From Azadirachta indica (taxonomy: Eukaryota > Streptophyta > Magnoliopsida > Sapindales > Meliaceae): 64,000 nucleotides of DNA. The position numbers and the translations under genes are program-made. This document shows, one piece after another, positions 26,467-37,075 of this stretch (position 1 is the stretch's first letter; the number at the start of each line of letters is the position of its first letter). The notes beneath the pieces are model-generated. The model worked only from the letters and a program-made list of their open reading frames with translations. It was not told the origin of the DNA and ran no database searches. The stretch is taken from contig CM040445.1 of assembly GCA_022749755.1 (NCBI GenBank), positions 5,787,182-5,851,181 of the forward strand, given 5' to 3'.

Positions 26467-26892
26467 CCATGGGTTGATTTGTAACAGTTGCAATGTGCAA
26501 GGCTGTGTTGCCGTCCTCGTCCTTCCATTTGAAGATCTTTTCCTTGTTGGCTCGTTTAACCCATCCTAACAAGAATTTGAAAGCTCTAGAAGTGCAGTTT
26601 CTGGAGCAAGATGCACAGCCTTTTCGCAATAGTGAACTCTCGAGTCATCGATATAGATGATGGGCAGACAGACAAAAGATCAGCAAAATTAAAGACCAAT
26701 ATCCTCGATTTGAGGGACGTACGTATTGCAGAGGAGTAACCCTCCCTTTCGCTTTGACTCGGTTGTTAAGAAAGCTCTTACTATCTCCATTTTGCAACGC
26801 CAGATGCATGGGGCTGAATCCAAGATGATCTAGCTTCCAAAAAAGAATGCTTTAAGGTTGCTATTTCCATAGCAAAATGGATGTCTCCAGCA

Positions 26893-27172
26893 TGTTGCGG
26901 GCCCAGCGAAGCGATCCGTGTGGCTCCCTTGTAAATCCTCATGTCGAGCGTAAGCCTCGTAAGTGTGTCACTTATCTAACTAGTTTCAACCTCCCTTGAC
27001 CTCATTAAGAGAAAGACTTTAGTCCCCAACCAGTTTCGGTAAGGGTGGTTTAAGTCCCCTCTACATGATAGCTCTTGGGACCAGAGCCGACATTGCACCA
27101 TGAAATGTCCAAGTGCTTGAGTTGTCACACTCTAACACACCCAACTAGTATACGATCTCTAGTGCCGTGACA
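26893..27172 (-). repeat. TRIM LTR (3' LTR on the minus strand)
   Basis: Plus-strand ends are TGTTGCGGGC and GCCGTGACA. It pairs with 27653-27932. Confidence 0.85.
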
Positions 27173-27652
27173 ATTCTCTCCCACTGAAAATCGTGCACGC
27201 CCTCGTACACATGGCCATCTTTAAATATTTCACCAACTCAATTGGTAGACCATTGAGGTCCTACTCTACATACTGCTCCACTTCTTCACGCCCATCTCCC
27301 CAAGAGCTAAGGAGACTCTCGTAAAGAGAAAAAAGTAGCATCTAGTTGTGCGGGCACGCCATACTCGACATAAGGTGGTAGCAACGCTTTGCTTAGATGA
27401 GGTGTTACGCGATTGTCTTTCAAACCATTATGCTCATCTCCCCTCAGGAAGACCCCATATCACGGGACACAACAATATGGTATGAGCACGCCCACATTCA
27501 GGGCAATGTGGTGAAGGGTCATATGATAAACACCCTGCTTCCCCTCGCCCAATCAAACAAGCTATTATCTTCGGTCATCTTGATGAATTTTCACAAGAGT
27601 CAAGAACGTAACAAGATTTTGTGGAAATTCTCATTCCTGCTATGATACCATT

Positions 27653-27932
27653 TGTCTCGAGCTCAACGGAGCGACCCATGCGGCATCCTTATAGACCCCT
27701 ATATTAATGGTAAGCCTCATTAATGCGTCACATATTTAATTAGTTTCGACCTCCCTTGGCCTCATTAGAAGGACGGCTTCAGTCCCCAACCAGTTCGAGT
27801 AAGGGTAGTTTAAATCCCCTCTACATGATAACCCTTAGGACCAAAGTCGACATTATACCATCAAATGTCTAAGTGCTTGAGTTTTCACACCCTACCACAC
27901 CTACATAATATGCGAACTCTTGTGCCGTGACA
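27653..27932 (-). repeat. TRIM LTR (5' LTR on the minus strand)
   Basis: Plus-strand ends are TGTCTCGAGC and GCCGTGACA. It is followed on the inner side by the primer-binding site. Confidence 0.85.
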
Positions 27933-29373
27933 AGCAGCAACAGCTATACGTAAAGTATTATCGACAAGTGATATCTGATCATTACGATCTAGAATGCAAG
28001 GATTAACTGAAAGTGTAGAATATGTTGCCTCAATATCACCACATCCCACAGACTTATTCAAACTCTCCTACGTACCCAAAGTTGACTCGGTAATCAATGT
28101 TAGCTATTGGAATGAGGAGCTTAATTATAGAATTTTCCTCTGTCAATTTATAAGAGTAGAGGTTCGAGGAAGAACACCATGAATCGCAAGGATTAGAAAG
28201 CTAGAAATACTATAAATAACAAATGTTTGATTATTTCGACCTCCTGGCCCAATAGAAAAGTATGTTTAAAACACTTAAACTTTATGAATAAAAAATAAGA
28301 AATTTAATTTAAATTTATTTCATGTTTAAAAAAATTTTAAAAACTTAAAATTTTAGTTTAAAAAAATTAAAAAAATAAAATTTTCGTTTAAATTTAATTA
28401 ATAAAAAAATTTCGTATGAATTTAATTATAAAAAATTAATCTAAATTCATTTAAAATTTATCCATATTAAATTTCAAGTATATCAAAAATAAGAAAAAAA
28501 AAAAAAAATATAAATTAATCTTTAAAAAGTAAACATGAGCTAGGAGAGTTTTATTTTACCAAATTACCCCTAAAATTAATGATTAAATAATAGTCAATGC
28601 TAGTTAACAAACGATTTAAGAGAAATAAGTGTAAGTTTCTCCAAATATTTCATTTATGTGTAGTTTTTCAAAGTTTTAAAGGAGGTATCTATTAATTCTC
28701 CTAAATTAATATTAGGAAAATATTTGATATTGTGATGTTATAATTTTTTAATTCATAATATGTTATTTAATAGAATCAATGCACATTGAAAATCACTTTT
28801 AAATGCTAATTTGATTCTAATAAGTACCTATAGAAAGAATTATCAAACTAGCACTTATATAACAATACTAAAGTGGAGAAAAAAAAATTAAGATTGATTT
28901 TCGTAACTCCACAAAATTATCCCAAAATTAGAGGATAACTAATCACATGGTCCTTTATATTACTTATTTTCATCAATACAATATTTTATTGATAATAATA
29001 AATTTATGTTATTTTTTAAAATTCTTTGATTAATTATTTAATACTAAAATTATTCATATATAGTTGAATCTCAAAGTTGCACTCAGCATAAAATTAACAG
29101 TATTAAAAATAATCTTTACTTAATTTCTCACCTAGCCTTTCAATTGATAGTTCGAATCTTCCCAATGCCCACTTAAATTAATCTCTTCTCTTCTAGTGGT
29201 GTTGATTGTTATTTTGCATTGACAAGGTCCACATCTAATCTAAGGCATCCATTTGAATGCTTCTCTTCAAATTATTAAGCTCAGACAAATACCCGACCCT
29301 CATTTCGTCTAGAAGGAGCAAAACATTGTACGGACCTCATCAAATCAAATTGATGAGGATAACAGATATCCTT

Positions 29374-29436
29374 TACACGCGCGTGCGCGCGCATATATAT
29401 ATGTGTATATATATGTGTGTGTGTGCACGCGCGCAC
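29374..29436. repeat. 63-base perfect alternating purine-pyrimidine tract
   Basis: Starting at TACACGCGCG and ending CGCGCAC, every base alternates pyrimidine and purine, mixing CG, CA/TG and TA steps. The CG-rich parts are at both ends and TA/TG runs in the middle. Confidence 0.9.
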
Positions 29437-29660
29437 CCGCACCCACGCGAAAATTCGATCTTAAAATGTAGTTAAGTATTTATTAAATATTAATTTTTTA
29501 TCAAAGATTATTTATTTTTTTCACATACATCAGACAAATATATATAGTTATAACTTTGTAAATCGTCTATAATCAAGAGTGTCATCTGTAATCAAGAGTA
29601 TTGATATATTTGACTCTTGGCTATACTTAAAAATATATAATAATCTAAACTTAAGTAAAA

Positions 29661-29683
29661 TATATATATATATATATATATAT
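29661..29683. repeat. (TA)n microsatellite
   Basis: Uninterrupted TA dinucleotide run. Confidence 0.9.
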
Positions 29684-31130
29684 GGCTTTTGCAAATACAA
29701 ATTATTTTATTTAAGATTATACTTGAACATACATACTTATGCCCCACTAATAATTAGTTAATGATTGTTACAGCTGAAAAGCTGCTTAATTATTTTCATC
29801 TGTATGTAGCTAGCCCATGCGTCTCTTGACAGCGTCCACATGGCGTTTAAGCTTCTTATATTTAGTTGATGCTCTCGCAGGGATCATACTAGTGCAGAAT
29901 GCAAGTAAATACAATAAATTGATATACACAGACGTACGTTGCCCATCCGTGCCACGAGTTTTCCGGTGATGGGAAGGTACAAAGCACTGAGTTATAGTAG
30001 GCATAAATGAGAAAACCAATTGATGCAAGAAGTGCATTAAAATAAGGAAGACGGTTGATGACTGTAAGAATTAAGCCCAGTGATGTATAAAACGCCAAAG
30101 AATTAAGACGAAAAAACAGAAATAGTTGATATCTTCCCCGCTCTGGAGGACTGATCAGTGCTGTCACTGGTGTTGATGATGGTGGTGATATTGTTTTTCA
30201 ACGGACTGTCTTCTTTCCAGTAACCACCGCAAGGACTGAGTGCAGCTTGATAGGTGGCTGTGGCAATCAATAAAGCAACCACTAGTACTATATTTCGAAG
30301 ATCAGCAGTTTTTTGTTGGCCTTGCCCAACAATTCCCAAGAGTTTATCCCGTCTTTCAATAAGTGATAAACCCCGACTCAAATAGTCTGCAAGCGTTATA
30401 ACAGAAGCATCAAAGTTCAGAAGCTCTTTTAGCTTTAGCACGATGTAGAATTTTTCCAAACTTTCTGTCCAATGAATCACGTTGAAGGTTGAAGATGTCC
30501 ATAGCCTTAAAATCACTAATATTCTTGGCATTTACGTTGCCATTTGGAATCCCTAATTTTTCATGACCTTTATGATCCATCAAAAATACATGCATTGATT
30601 AATTCTATCCACAAATTAAAAGTTTTGTTTATATATATAAAACGACACTAAAGCATACAGTAATTATATAGAGATTAATTACCTCAGGCTGATTTGTAGA
30701 GGTTGCAATATGCAAGGGAGTGTTGCCAGCTTCGTCCTTCCATTCAAGGATCTCTCCCCGGTTGGCTCGTGTAAGCCATCCTAACAATACTTTGAAAGCT
30801 CTAAACTCGTGATTTTTGACAGCAATATGCACAGCGCTTTCACATTGAACTGTCAAGTCTTCAATAGATGATGGGCGGGTAGACAAAAACTCTGCCAAAT
30901 TAAAGATCAACATTCTCTGCTTCAGATACACAGTGCAAAGGAGTAACCCTCCCCTTTGCTTTTACTCGAACGAGCAGACTGTCAATTGTTAAGAAAGCTC
31001 TTACCAGTTGGTCATGTCCATTTTGCAAAGCCAGGCGGACGGTTCTAAAACCAAGATGATTTAGCTTCCAAGCACGCGAAGGCTTTAAGCTTGCTATTTC
31101 CATTGCAAAATGGATGTTCCACCAGTGGCA

Positions 31131-31850
31131 TGTCACGGGCCGCCAAAACGCAAGCGGAATCGCCGAAGACGTAGCGGCACCTCAGCACGCAACCTCCAGC
31201 ACACAGGCACGCAAGCGACACCTTCCGACGCACGAGCGTGCAAGCAAAATGGTTCGCGGATAAACAGTGCCTCGGGTGAACAGTGCACCGTGAGCCAGCA
31301 AGCTTATGAGGGTGAACTTAGAATGGAGGCTTGATGGTTGATTTGGGGCAAACCATGAGGATATTGGGTAGTTTGGACCAGCACACATGCAGGCTACTTA
31401 TGTTTGGATTTGTCCCAAATGGTTTATGTTTGTGTTAGGCCCAATGTGGTCATGTTTGTAAATACACCCCATTCATGTAAATGACCCAATTGGCCCAATT
31501 GGATGTTTAGTGGTGGTAAGTGGGATTTTTATGTGTAAAGTAATCCTCACCATCCATTTGTATAGGAAGGGCCAAATCTCATCCTTTGATTCCATGTATA
31601 TAAATGTAATGTAGTGTAATGAAAAACTAACCAATTTCCATTCTCAACAAAAGCAGAACGTGTGCTTCTTTTCTCTCTACTGTTTTCACTGCAATTTCTC
31701 TTCTTTGCTACTGCTTTGCTTCTCCACTCACGCTACACACACACACACAAAGTGATCTTGGGTGTTCAAGGGCTTACTTGGGCAGTGATATTCAGCTAGT
31801 TCAAGTGCCACATGTGCTGGAATTTCCGCCTCAGTTTCCAGCGCATGACA
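31131..31850 (+). repeat. 5' LTR of the gag-protease element
   Basis: TGTCACGGGCCGCC to GCGCATGACA, followed two bases later by the tRNA-Met primer-binding site. Confidence 0.92.
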
Positions 31851-32136
31851 GTTGGTATCAGAGCAGTTTGTGGGTTTTGTGTGGTGAGAACCTCTGAAAC
31901 TTGTGGGTAATTGATTATTGTTGCTAGCTTGAGCAATCTTGAATTGTAGAGCCTAGGATTTGGTGTGAACAGTATCCGAATTTCTGGGTTTGGAAGCTTG
32001 ATTGCTGTGAAATCTTTGGTTGTTGTGGAATTTGGGTGTTGTGGATTGCTATTGTGAAGTTTGGCCTTGTGATTCGGGTTAGTGGATTTTGTGTTGTCAA
32101 ACTTTGCTTGGTAGAAATGTGTTGTATTAATTGAAA

Positions 32137-33966
32137 ATGGCAGCCAAGGAAGTTGGAGCTAGTAGTGTTGCGGAGATGGAGTGTGAGGGGCGAAATGTTG
32201 CCCACAGTTCAAAGAAGGCAGTGAAGGAGAGGGGAGTGTCCAAGGAGATGATGGGTTCATTCGAAGCTAGGTTGGCTAGAATTGAGCTTTCCTTGGGCGA
32301 TATTCACGAGCGTCTCGACAGCCTCGATGACAGAGTGGCAGAACACGAGACGGATGGTGCTGCCTGCGTCAAAAGTCGACTTTAGCATGCTTTCGACACT
32401 TTCACTGATTCCATGAAGCTGGCCATGGATGAGTTTAAGGGAATGGTGTTGGCTCAAATAAATGACATGAAAGCGGAGTTGGGAGAGGTTCGGCAGGACC
32501 TCGCGCTTTGTAAAACCGCCATCGCTGCGGGTGTAGGTGCGAGCAGCGCATCGAAAATTAAGGTTCCGGATCCGCCCAAGTTTAAAGGCAAGCGGGATGC
32601 CAAGAAAATCGACACTTTCCTATGGATGATGGAGCGTTACTTCGACGCCATCTAGATGTACGAAGATGGGCTCCGAATCAGTACCGCTACTCTCTATTTC
32701 GATGGTGATGCGGCGTTATGGTGGAGACGCCGACATACGGAGATGGAGAGGGGTTTATGCCGTATAGATACTTGGGAGGTATTCAAGGGTGAGTTGAAGA
32801 GACAATTCTACCCGGAGAATGCGGAGGAGGCTGCGATAAAGAAGCTCCGAGGGTTTAGGCAGCAGGGGTCGATAGCGGAGTATGTGCGGCTATATAATTC
32901 GCTCATGCTCGAGATCACTGACATGCCGGAGAAAAGCCGGTTGCTGTTTTTCATGGATGGGTTACAGCCATGAGCAGAGCAAGAGTTGAGAAGAAGGAAT
33001 GTCCAAGACCTTACTTCAGCAATAGCAGCAGCAGAATCCTTGGTTGAGCGTCGTCAAAAGTCTCCGAAATGAGACCGGAACTGAAGCCCGCCTAAGAGTG
33101 GCCATGACAAAGGTGGGGGAGTGAAGCCTCACAAGTCGGGACCCCAATATGAGATGGGGCGGCCACCGAAAGCTTTCGACCAGCGAGATGGCAGTAAGGG
33201 GCAGGTCGACAAGCAGCGCGAGCGAAAGCAGTGGACGTGCTACTTGTGCAGCGGGGATTATCACACCAAAGAGTGCCCGCAACGGAACCGCCTCAATGCC
33301 ATGCTGAGTTCGTTTAAGTCGGATGAGGATGCTCGGGTTGGAGCGATGCGCATCCTCAACGCAATGAAGGCCAAAAGGGCGTATGAGGCAGAGACGTCCG
33401 AGGCCCAATTAGCGGAGAAGCCGAAGCCCGGAAAAACATTGATGTATGTTGATGTTGGCATCAAAGGGTCAAGCTTCAAAGCATTCCTTGACAGCGGCGC
33501 TAACCATTGCTTGATTGCGGAAAAATTGGCAAAGCAGTTGGGTTTAGTGCTGAGTGAAGAGCCGGGGTGGATCCAAGTAGTGAATCAGCCTTGCCGGTCA
33601 ATTAGCGGAGTCCCGATCAAGGTCGGAACATGGGAAGGCAGCATCGACTTCACCGTGGTACCAATGAGCGACTTCCAGCTAGTGTTGGGCGACGATTTCA
33701 TTGACAGGTTGTTGCCCTTCAGCTTTACTGAGAATGGGTGCATTGAATTTCATGATGCCGGGAAGCGACACAAGGTGCAGATTGACAGAGTTCGAGTTAG
33801 CGGCAGTGTGTTTTCAGCTTTCCAGGTTGTGTGCGGGGCGGAGACTTGCTCAACGGGGAAGAAGCAAGATGGTACTCCCTCTTCCAGCACCCATGGACAG
33901 AATTTAGATGCAACGCGCTCAGTTTGTGCCGGTTCACGTAGGCGAAAGCGGAATGCAGCGGGCTGA
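32137..33966 (+). pseudogene. gag-protease polyprotein with five nonsense codons and no frameshift
   Basis: From ATG 32137 one frame runs to 33966, broken by TAG 32383-32385, TAG 32653-32655, TGA 32971-32973, TGA 33070-33072 and TGA 33082-33084. Features in order: an N-terminal charged region likely to form a coiled coil (ARLARIELSLGDIHERLDSL), the gag domain (WEVFKGELKRQFYPENAEE, EYVRLYNSLMLEI), the zinc knuckle CYLCSGDYHTKEC (about 33238-33276) and an aspartic protease with an intact DSGA motif (about 33490-33502). The protease ends near 33800 and only a short tail follows. Related sequences have Gln or Trp at three of the stops, which fits C to T or G to A changes. Not translatable in full today. 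Confidence 0.88.
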
Positions 33967-34024
33967 ACTCAAGTCCTCGACAGGGAGCTTAACGAGGGCG
34001 TCAAGCATTTCAGTGGGGGGAGAG

Positions 34025-34751
34025 TGTCACGGGCCGCCAAAATGCAAGCGGAATCGCCGAAGTCGTAGCGGCACCTCAACGCGCAACCTCCAACACAGGG
34101 CACTCAAGCGACACCTTCCGACGCACGAGCGTGCAAGCAAAATGGTTCGCGGATGAACAATGCCTCGGGTGAACAGTGCGCCGTGAGCCAGCAAGCTTGT
34201 GAGGGTGAACTTAGAGTGTTGGAGGCTTGATGGTTGATTTGGGGCAGACCATGAGGATATTGGGTAGCTTGGACCAGCACACATGCAGGCTACTTTATTT
34301 GGATTTGTCCCAAATGGTTTATGTTTGTGTTAGGCCCAATGTGGCCATGTTTGTAAATACACCTCATTCATGTAAATGACCCAATTGGCCCATTGGCCCA
34401 ATTTGATGTTTAGTGGTGGTAGGTGGGATTTTTATGTGTAAAGTAATTCTCACCATCCATTTGTATAGGAAGGGCCAAATCTCATCCTTTGATTCCATGT
34501 ATATAAATGTAATGTAGTGTAATGAAAAACTAACCAATTTCCATTCTCAACAAAGGCAGAACGTGTGCTTCTTTTCTCTCTACTGTTTTCACTGCAATTT
34601 CTCTTCTTTGCAACTGCTTTGCTTCTCCACTCACACTACACACGCACACAAAGTGATCTTGAGTGTTCAAGGGCTTACTTGGGCAGTGATATTCAGCTAG
34701 TTCAACTGCTGCATGTGCTGGAATTTCCGCCTCAGTTTCCAGCGCGTGACA
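34025..34751 (+). repeat. 3' LTR of the gag-protease element
   Basis: Partner of 31131-31850; starts directly after the polypurine tract and ends GCGCGTGACA. Confidence 0.92.
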
Positions 34752-34889
34752 GGCAGCAGCTATGTGTAAAGGATTATCAACAAACGATATATAATCAATA
34801 CGATCTAGGAAATAGGGATCTGCTGAAAGTATTGAATACAATGCCTCCATATCTCCACCTTCGGCACACTGCTTCAAACTCTCCTCCAT

Positions 34890-36473
34890 ACTCCCAAGTT
34901 TACTTAGTAGTAGTCAGTGTTAGCTACTAGAATACTGAGGAGCTAATTATACAACTTGCCTGCCCTTTTTCAATTTGCAAGGACTAATTAAGGTCTGAGA
35001 GGAAGGACATCCTGAGTTACTCAAGTGGGGATGGCTGATGGTGACATATCTGGCTGGAGGGTCCCCCTCGGCTTTTGCCATTAATTCGTCGGTGGGAGTG
35101 GGAATGTTTTCTTTCAAATTGGAAATGTCCTTAGACCAATCGTCTTTTTTGTGCCCTTCCTATTTCCACTCACCTCAATATTGGAGACTCTTACCTTTAG
35201 ATTTATTTTAAAATAAATCGAACAAGCATGTTAATAATTGTGATAATTAACGAATGATTTATAAAATACAATAATATTAACCTTATGATTAATATACTGC
35301 AATTAATTAAGAAAAAAAATATTAGAATGGAATCTAATACTGTGCATGTACTACTGACGGATAATGCTGAAGTTCACTGGAAGAACAGAGATATTCCTTT
35401 TACCAATAAGCTAAAATGGGGAAGAAACGAATTAAAAGACCGAATCAGCTTGCTGTCGTCCAAAACAGACAGACTGTTCAATGTGTGTAGTTGAGATGGA
35501 GGAGGAAGTTTCCATCTTTGTGAAATTCAAGTTTTTTATGTAAAACTTCAGCCATGTGATGATTTTTATCTTTTTAAATATTATAATATTACAATGTACT
35601 GATATTTATAATAAGATATTTATTCGAATTTGGAGTGATAATTGTGAAACAGTTTAAATATATGTGCATTATCTCCACTTATCTACTCTCAGCAAAGGGA
35701 TATGTATCCACATATCACTAGGAATCCCACAACGTTTGTGTTGTGGGAACAAGCTCTTACGCATCCAGCCTGACGCTGGAAGCTTTGTGACGATTAAATC
35801 ACTTTATTAAGCTTCAAATTACATGTACATGTTGGATGGGGAATGGACAAAGGTAGTGGTATATGTGGTGCTGGAATTTCCTAGTTTCTAATTTCTAGGT
35901 GAGTAATGTATATGATGATTTGATTTTGACTATATACTAACCACTCATGAATCCATAAAAATCTGGGAAAATACAAGAAGAAAACGTAAGAGTCAACCAC
36001 ATATGTTACAGGTAGATCAGTATATTAGTAGCCAGCCAACTCCTACACGCAGCCTATTCTTGACTGATCAAAGAGCACAGAGCCTCTTTTGGACTACGGC
36101 AACAGCAACAACATTGATTGGAGACTTGCAGTGGTGTCTGCTCACACCCCAACAGGACACAACCAATAAGTGAACTGTGGGGTTTAATTTAAAATATTGG
36201 ATATCTCATTAGAAACTTAATTCGGATTGATCAGGATCAGGTCTCTTAGTTAAACCTCTAATTGGGCCATTGGAACCACAGAGACTAATTGAACATTGAA
36301 AATGATATTTAGCTAGCCAATCAGAGAGGTACTTAAAACTATTAAATCAATTACAAATTAAAATTTTATTTAAAATGAAGTTGAATCATACAATGATAAG
36401 ACACTTAGAAGTTAATATTAATTCATTGCTTGTAATATACCGTATCATTGGCATATATATATATATATATATA
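34890..36473. other. block spacer without the lipid-transfer gene
   Basis: From about 35.04 kb it matches the region upstream of the lipid-transfer genes (17.47-19.0 kb). The gene itself is missing and the homology begins in what would be its promoter. No coding sequence. Confidence 0.6.
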
Positions 36474-36475
36474 TA
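36453..36475. repeat. (AT)n microsatellite
   Basis: Uninterrupted AT run at the edge of the ankyrin fragment. The paralogues have a short GCATATAT here. Confidence 0.9.
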
Positions 36476-37075
36476 GATTTGTAGCTGTTTCAATGTGCAA
36501 GGCTATAGATGTTGCCGTCCTCGTCGTTCCATCTGAAGATCTCTTCCCTGTTGGCTCATTTAAGCCATCCTAACAAGACTTTGAAAGCTCTAAACTTAAT
36601 AGTTTTTCACAGCAAGAGATGACAGCGTTTTCGCATTGAACTATCAAGCCTTCAATAAATGATGGGCAGACAGACAAAAAGTCAGCCAAAAGCTCAACAT
36701 CCTCGATTTGAGCTACGTAGCTAGGTAGTGCAGAGGAGTAACCCTCCCTTTTGCTTTGCCTCGGACAAACTTGGTGTCAATTATTAACGTATACAGCTCT
36801 TACTAGTTGGTCATGTCCATTTTGCAAAGCCAGGTGCGTGGGGCTAATTACCCACGCTGACTTGGCTTCGACGCAAGAGAAGGCTTTAAGGTTGCTATTT
36901 CCATTGCTAAATGGGTGTTTCGAGCAGCAGCAGCAGCAGCAGCTATGTGTAAAGGATTATCAACAAATGATATCTGATCAATACGATCTAGAACTAAATG
37001 ATCCACTGAAAATGTTGAATATATACAATGCCTCGACGTCAACACATGCTCTCCGCCATACCCAAAGGCCAAATC
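36474..37075 (-). pseudogene. ankyrin/PGG gene fragment, exon 1 only
   Basis: On the minus strand it shows DQISFVDNPLHIAAAAAAARN (an expanded Ala run), LAMEIATLKPSLASK and later ankyrin repeats up to the GLGN/DGNI-like region and ATKS near 36480. Frameshifts and a four-base insertion (36505) break it. The end of exon 1 is replaced by an AT microsatellite, and no PGG exon follows. Third member of the exon-1-only group. Confidence 0.82.

Larger units (their letters stand above)
26893..27932 (-). mobile_element. TRIM: miniature LTR retrotransposon
   Basis: Two LTRs of 280 bases (26893-27172 and 27653-27932) enclose only 480 bases. On the minus strand the order is LTR beginning TGTCACGGCAC, primer-binding site TGGTATCA (27643-27650, matching initiator tRNA-Met), non-coding interior, polypurine tract AGTGGGAGAGAA, LTR. 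The flanks carry a 4-base direct repeat AGCA (26889-26892 and 27933-27936). No gag or pol is present, so it depends on another element for copying. The two LTRs differ visibly, so the insertion is not very recent. Confidence 0.88.
26467..28062 (-). pseudogene. ankyrin/PGG gene fragment, exon 1 only, split by a TRIM element
   Basis: Exon 1 pieces at 27933-28062 (N-terminal part) and 26467-26892 (the rest) flank the inserted element. Recognisable parts are AFKFLLGWVKRANKEKIFKWKD and TALHIATVTNQP. Frameshifts and missing bases occur between the repeats, and the donor after TNQP is altered to GC. As in the copy at 19017-19554, no PGG exon follows, so truncation came before duplication. Not functional. 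Confidence 0.85.
28063..29809. other. spacer to the next PGG copy
   Basis: Very AT-rich DNA, then (from about 29.1 kb) sequence homologous to the left end of the other blocks (TTTGCATTGACAAGGTCCA). Contains the alternating purine-pyrimidine tract and an AT microsatellite listed separately. No gene. Confidence 0.6.
31131..34751 (+). mobile_element. non-autonomous Ty3/gypsy LTR element carrying gag and protease only
   Basis: LTRs at 31131-31850 and 34025-34751 are nearly identical and end in the perfect inverted repeat TGTCACG/CGTGACA. The primer-binding site TGGTATCAGAGC is at 31853-31864 and the polypurine tract (TGGGGGGAGAG) is just before 34025. The interior of about 2.2 kb encodes gag and protease, with no RT, RNase H or integrase. 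The flanks carry a 4-base direct repeat GGCA. The arrangement is like the TR-GAG class of non-autonomous elements, here with a protease domain as well. Gag resembles that of the chromovirus at the window start (QFYPENAEE, LFFMDGLQ), which suggests a common lineage and a possible helper. Confidence 0.9.
29810..34889 (-). pseudogene. ankyrin/PGG gene with both exons, interrupted by an LTR retrotransposon
   Basis: Exon 1 starts at ATG 34889 (MEESLKQCAEGGDMEALYS), runs to the ankyrin motif NPLHIAAA, is cut by the LTR element 31131-34751, and continues at 31130 (NIHFAMEIASLKPS) to about 30681 (TPLHIATSTNQPE). Exon 2 (about 30540-29810) holds NVNAKN, LADYLSRGLSLIERRDKLLG, the PGG region LIATATYQAALSP and later hydrophobic segments. 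Besides the insertion there are further defects: an in-frame stop at the start of exon 2, frameshifts near 30415, 30150 and 29890, PGG altered to CGG, and a shift between repeats 3 and 4. It was therefore broken in several ways. Confidence 0.88.

Noticed and set aside
27397..27645. Reading frame of 82 codons inside the TRIM
   Set aside because: It runs antisense to the element, overlaps the primer-binding region and shows no gag or pol motif; TRIMs are non-coding.
29257..29475. Reading frame across the alternating tract
   Set aside because: It is created by the repeat (Arg-Ala-His and Cys-Val runs) and has no coding support.
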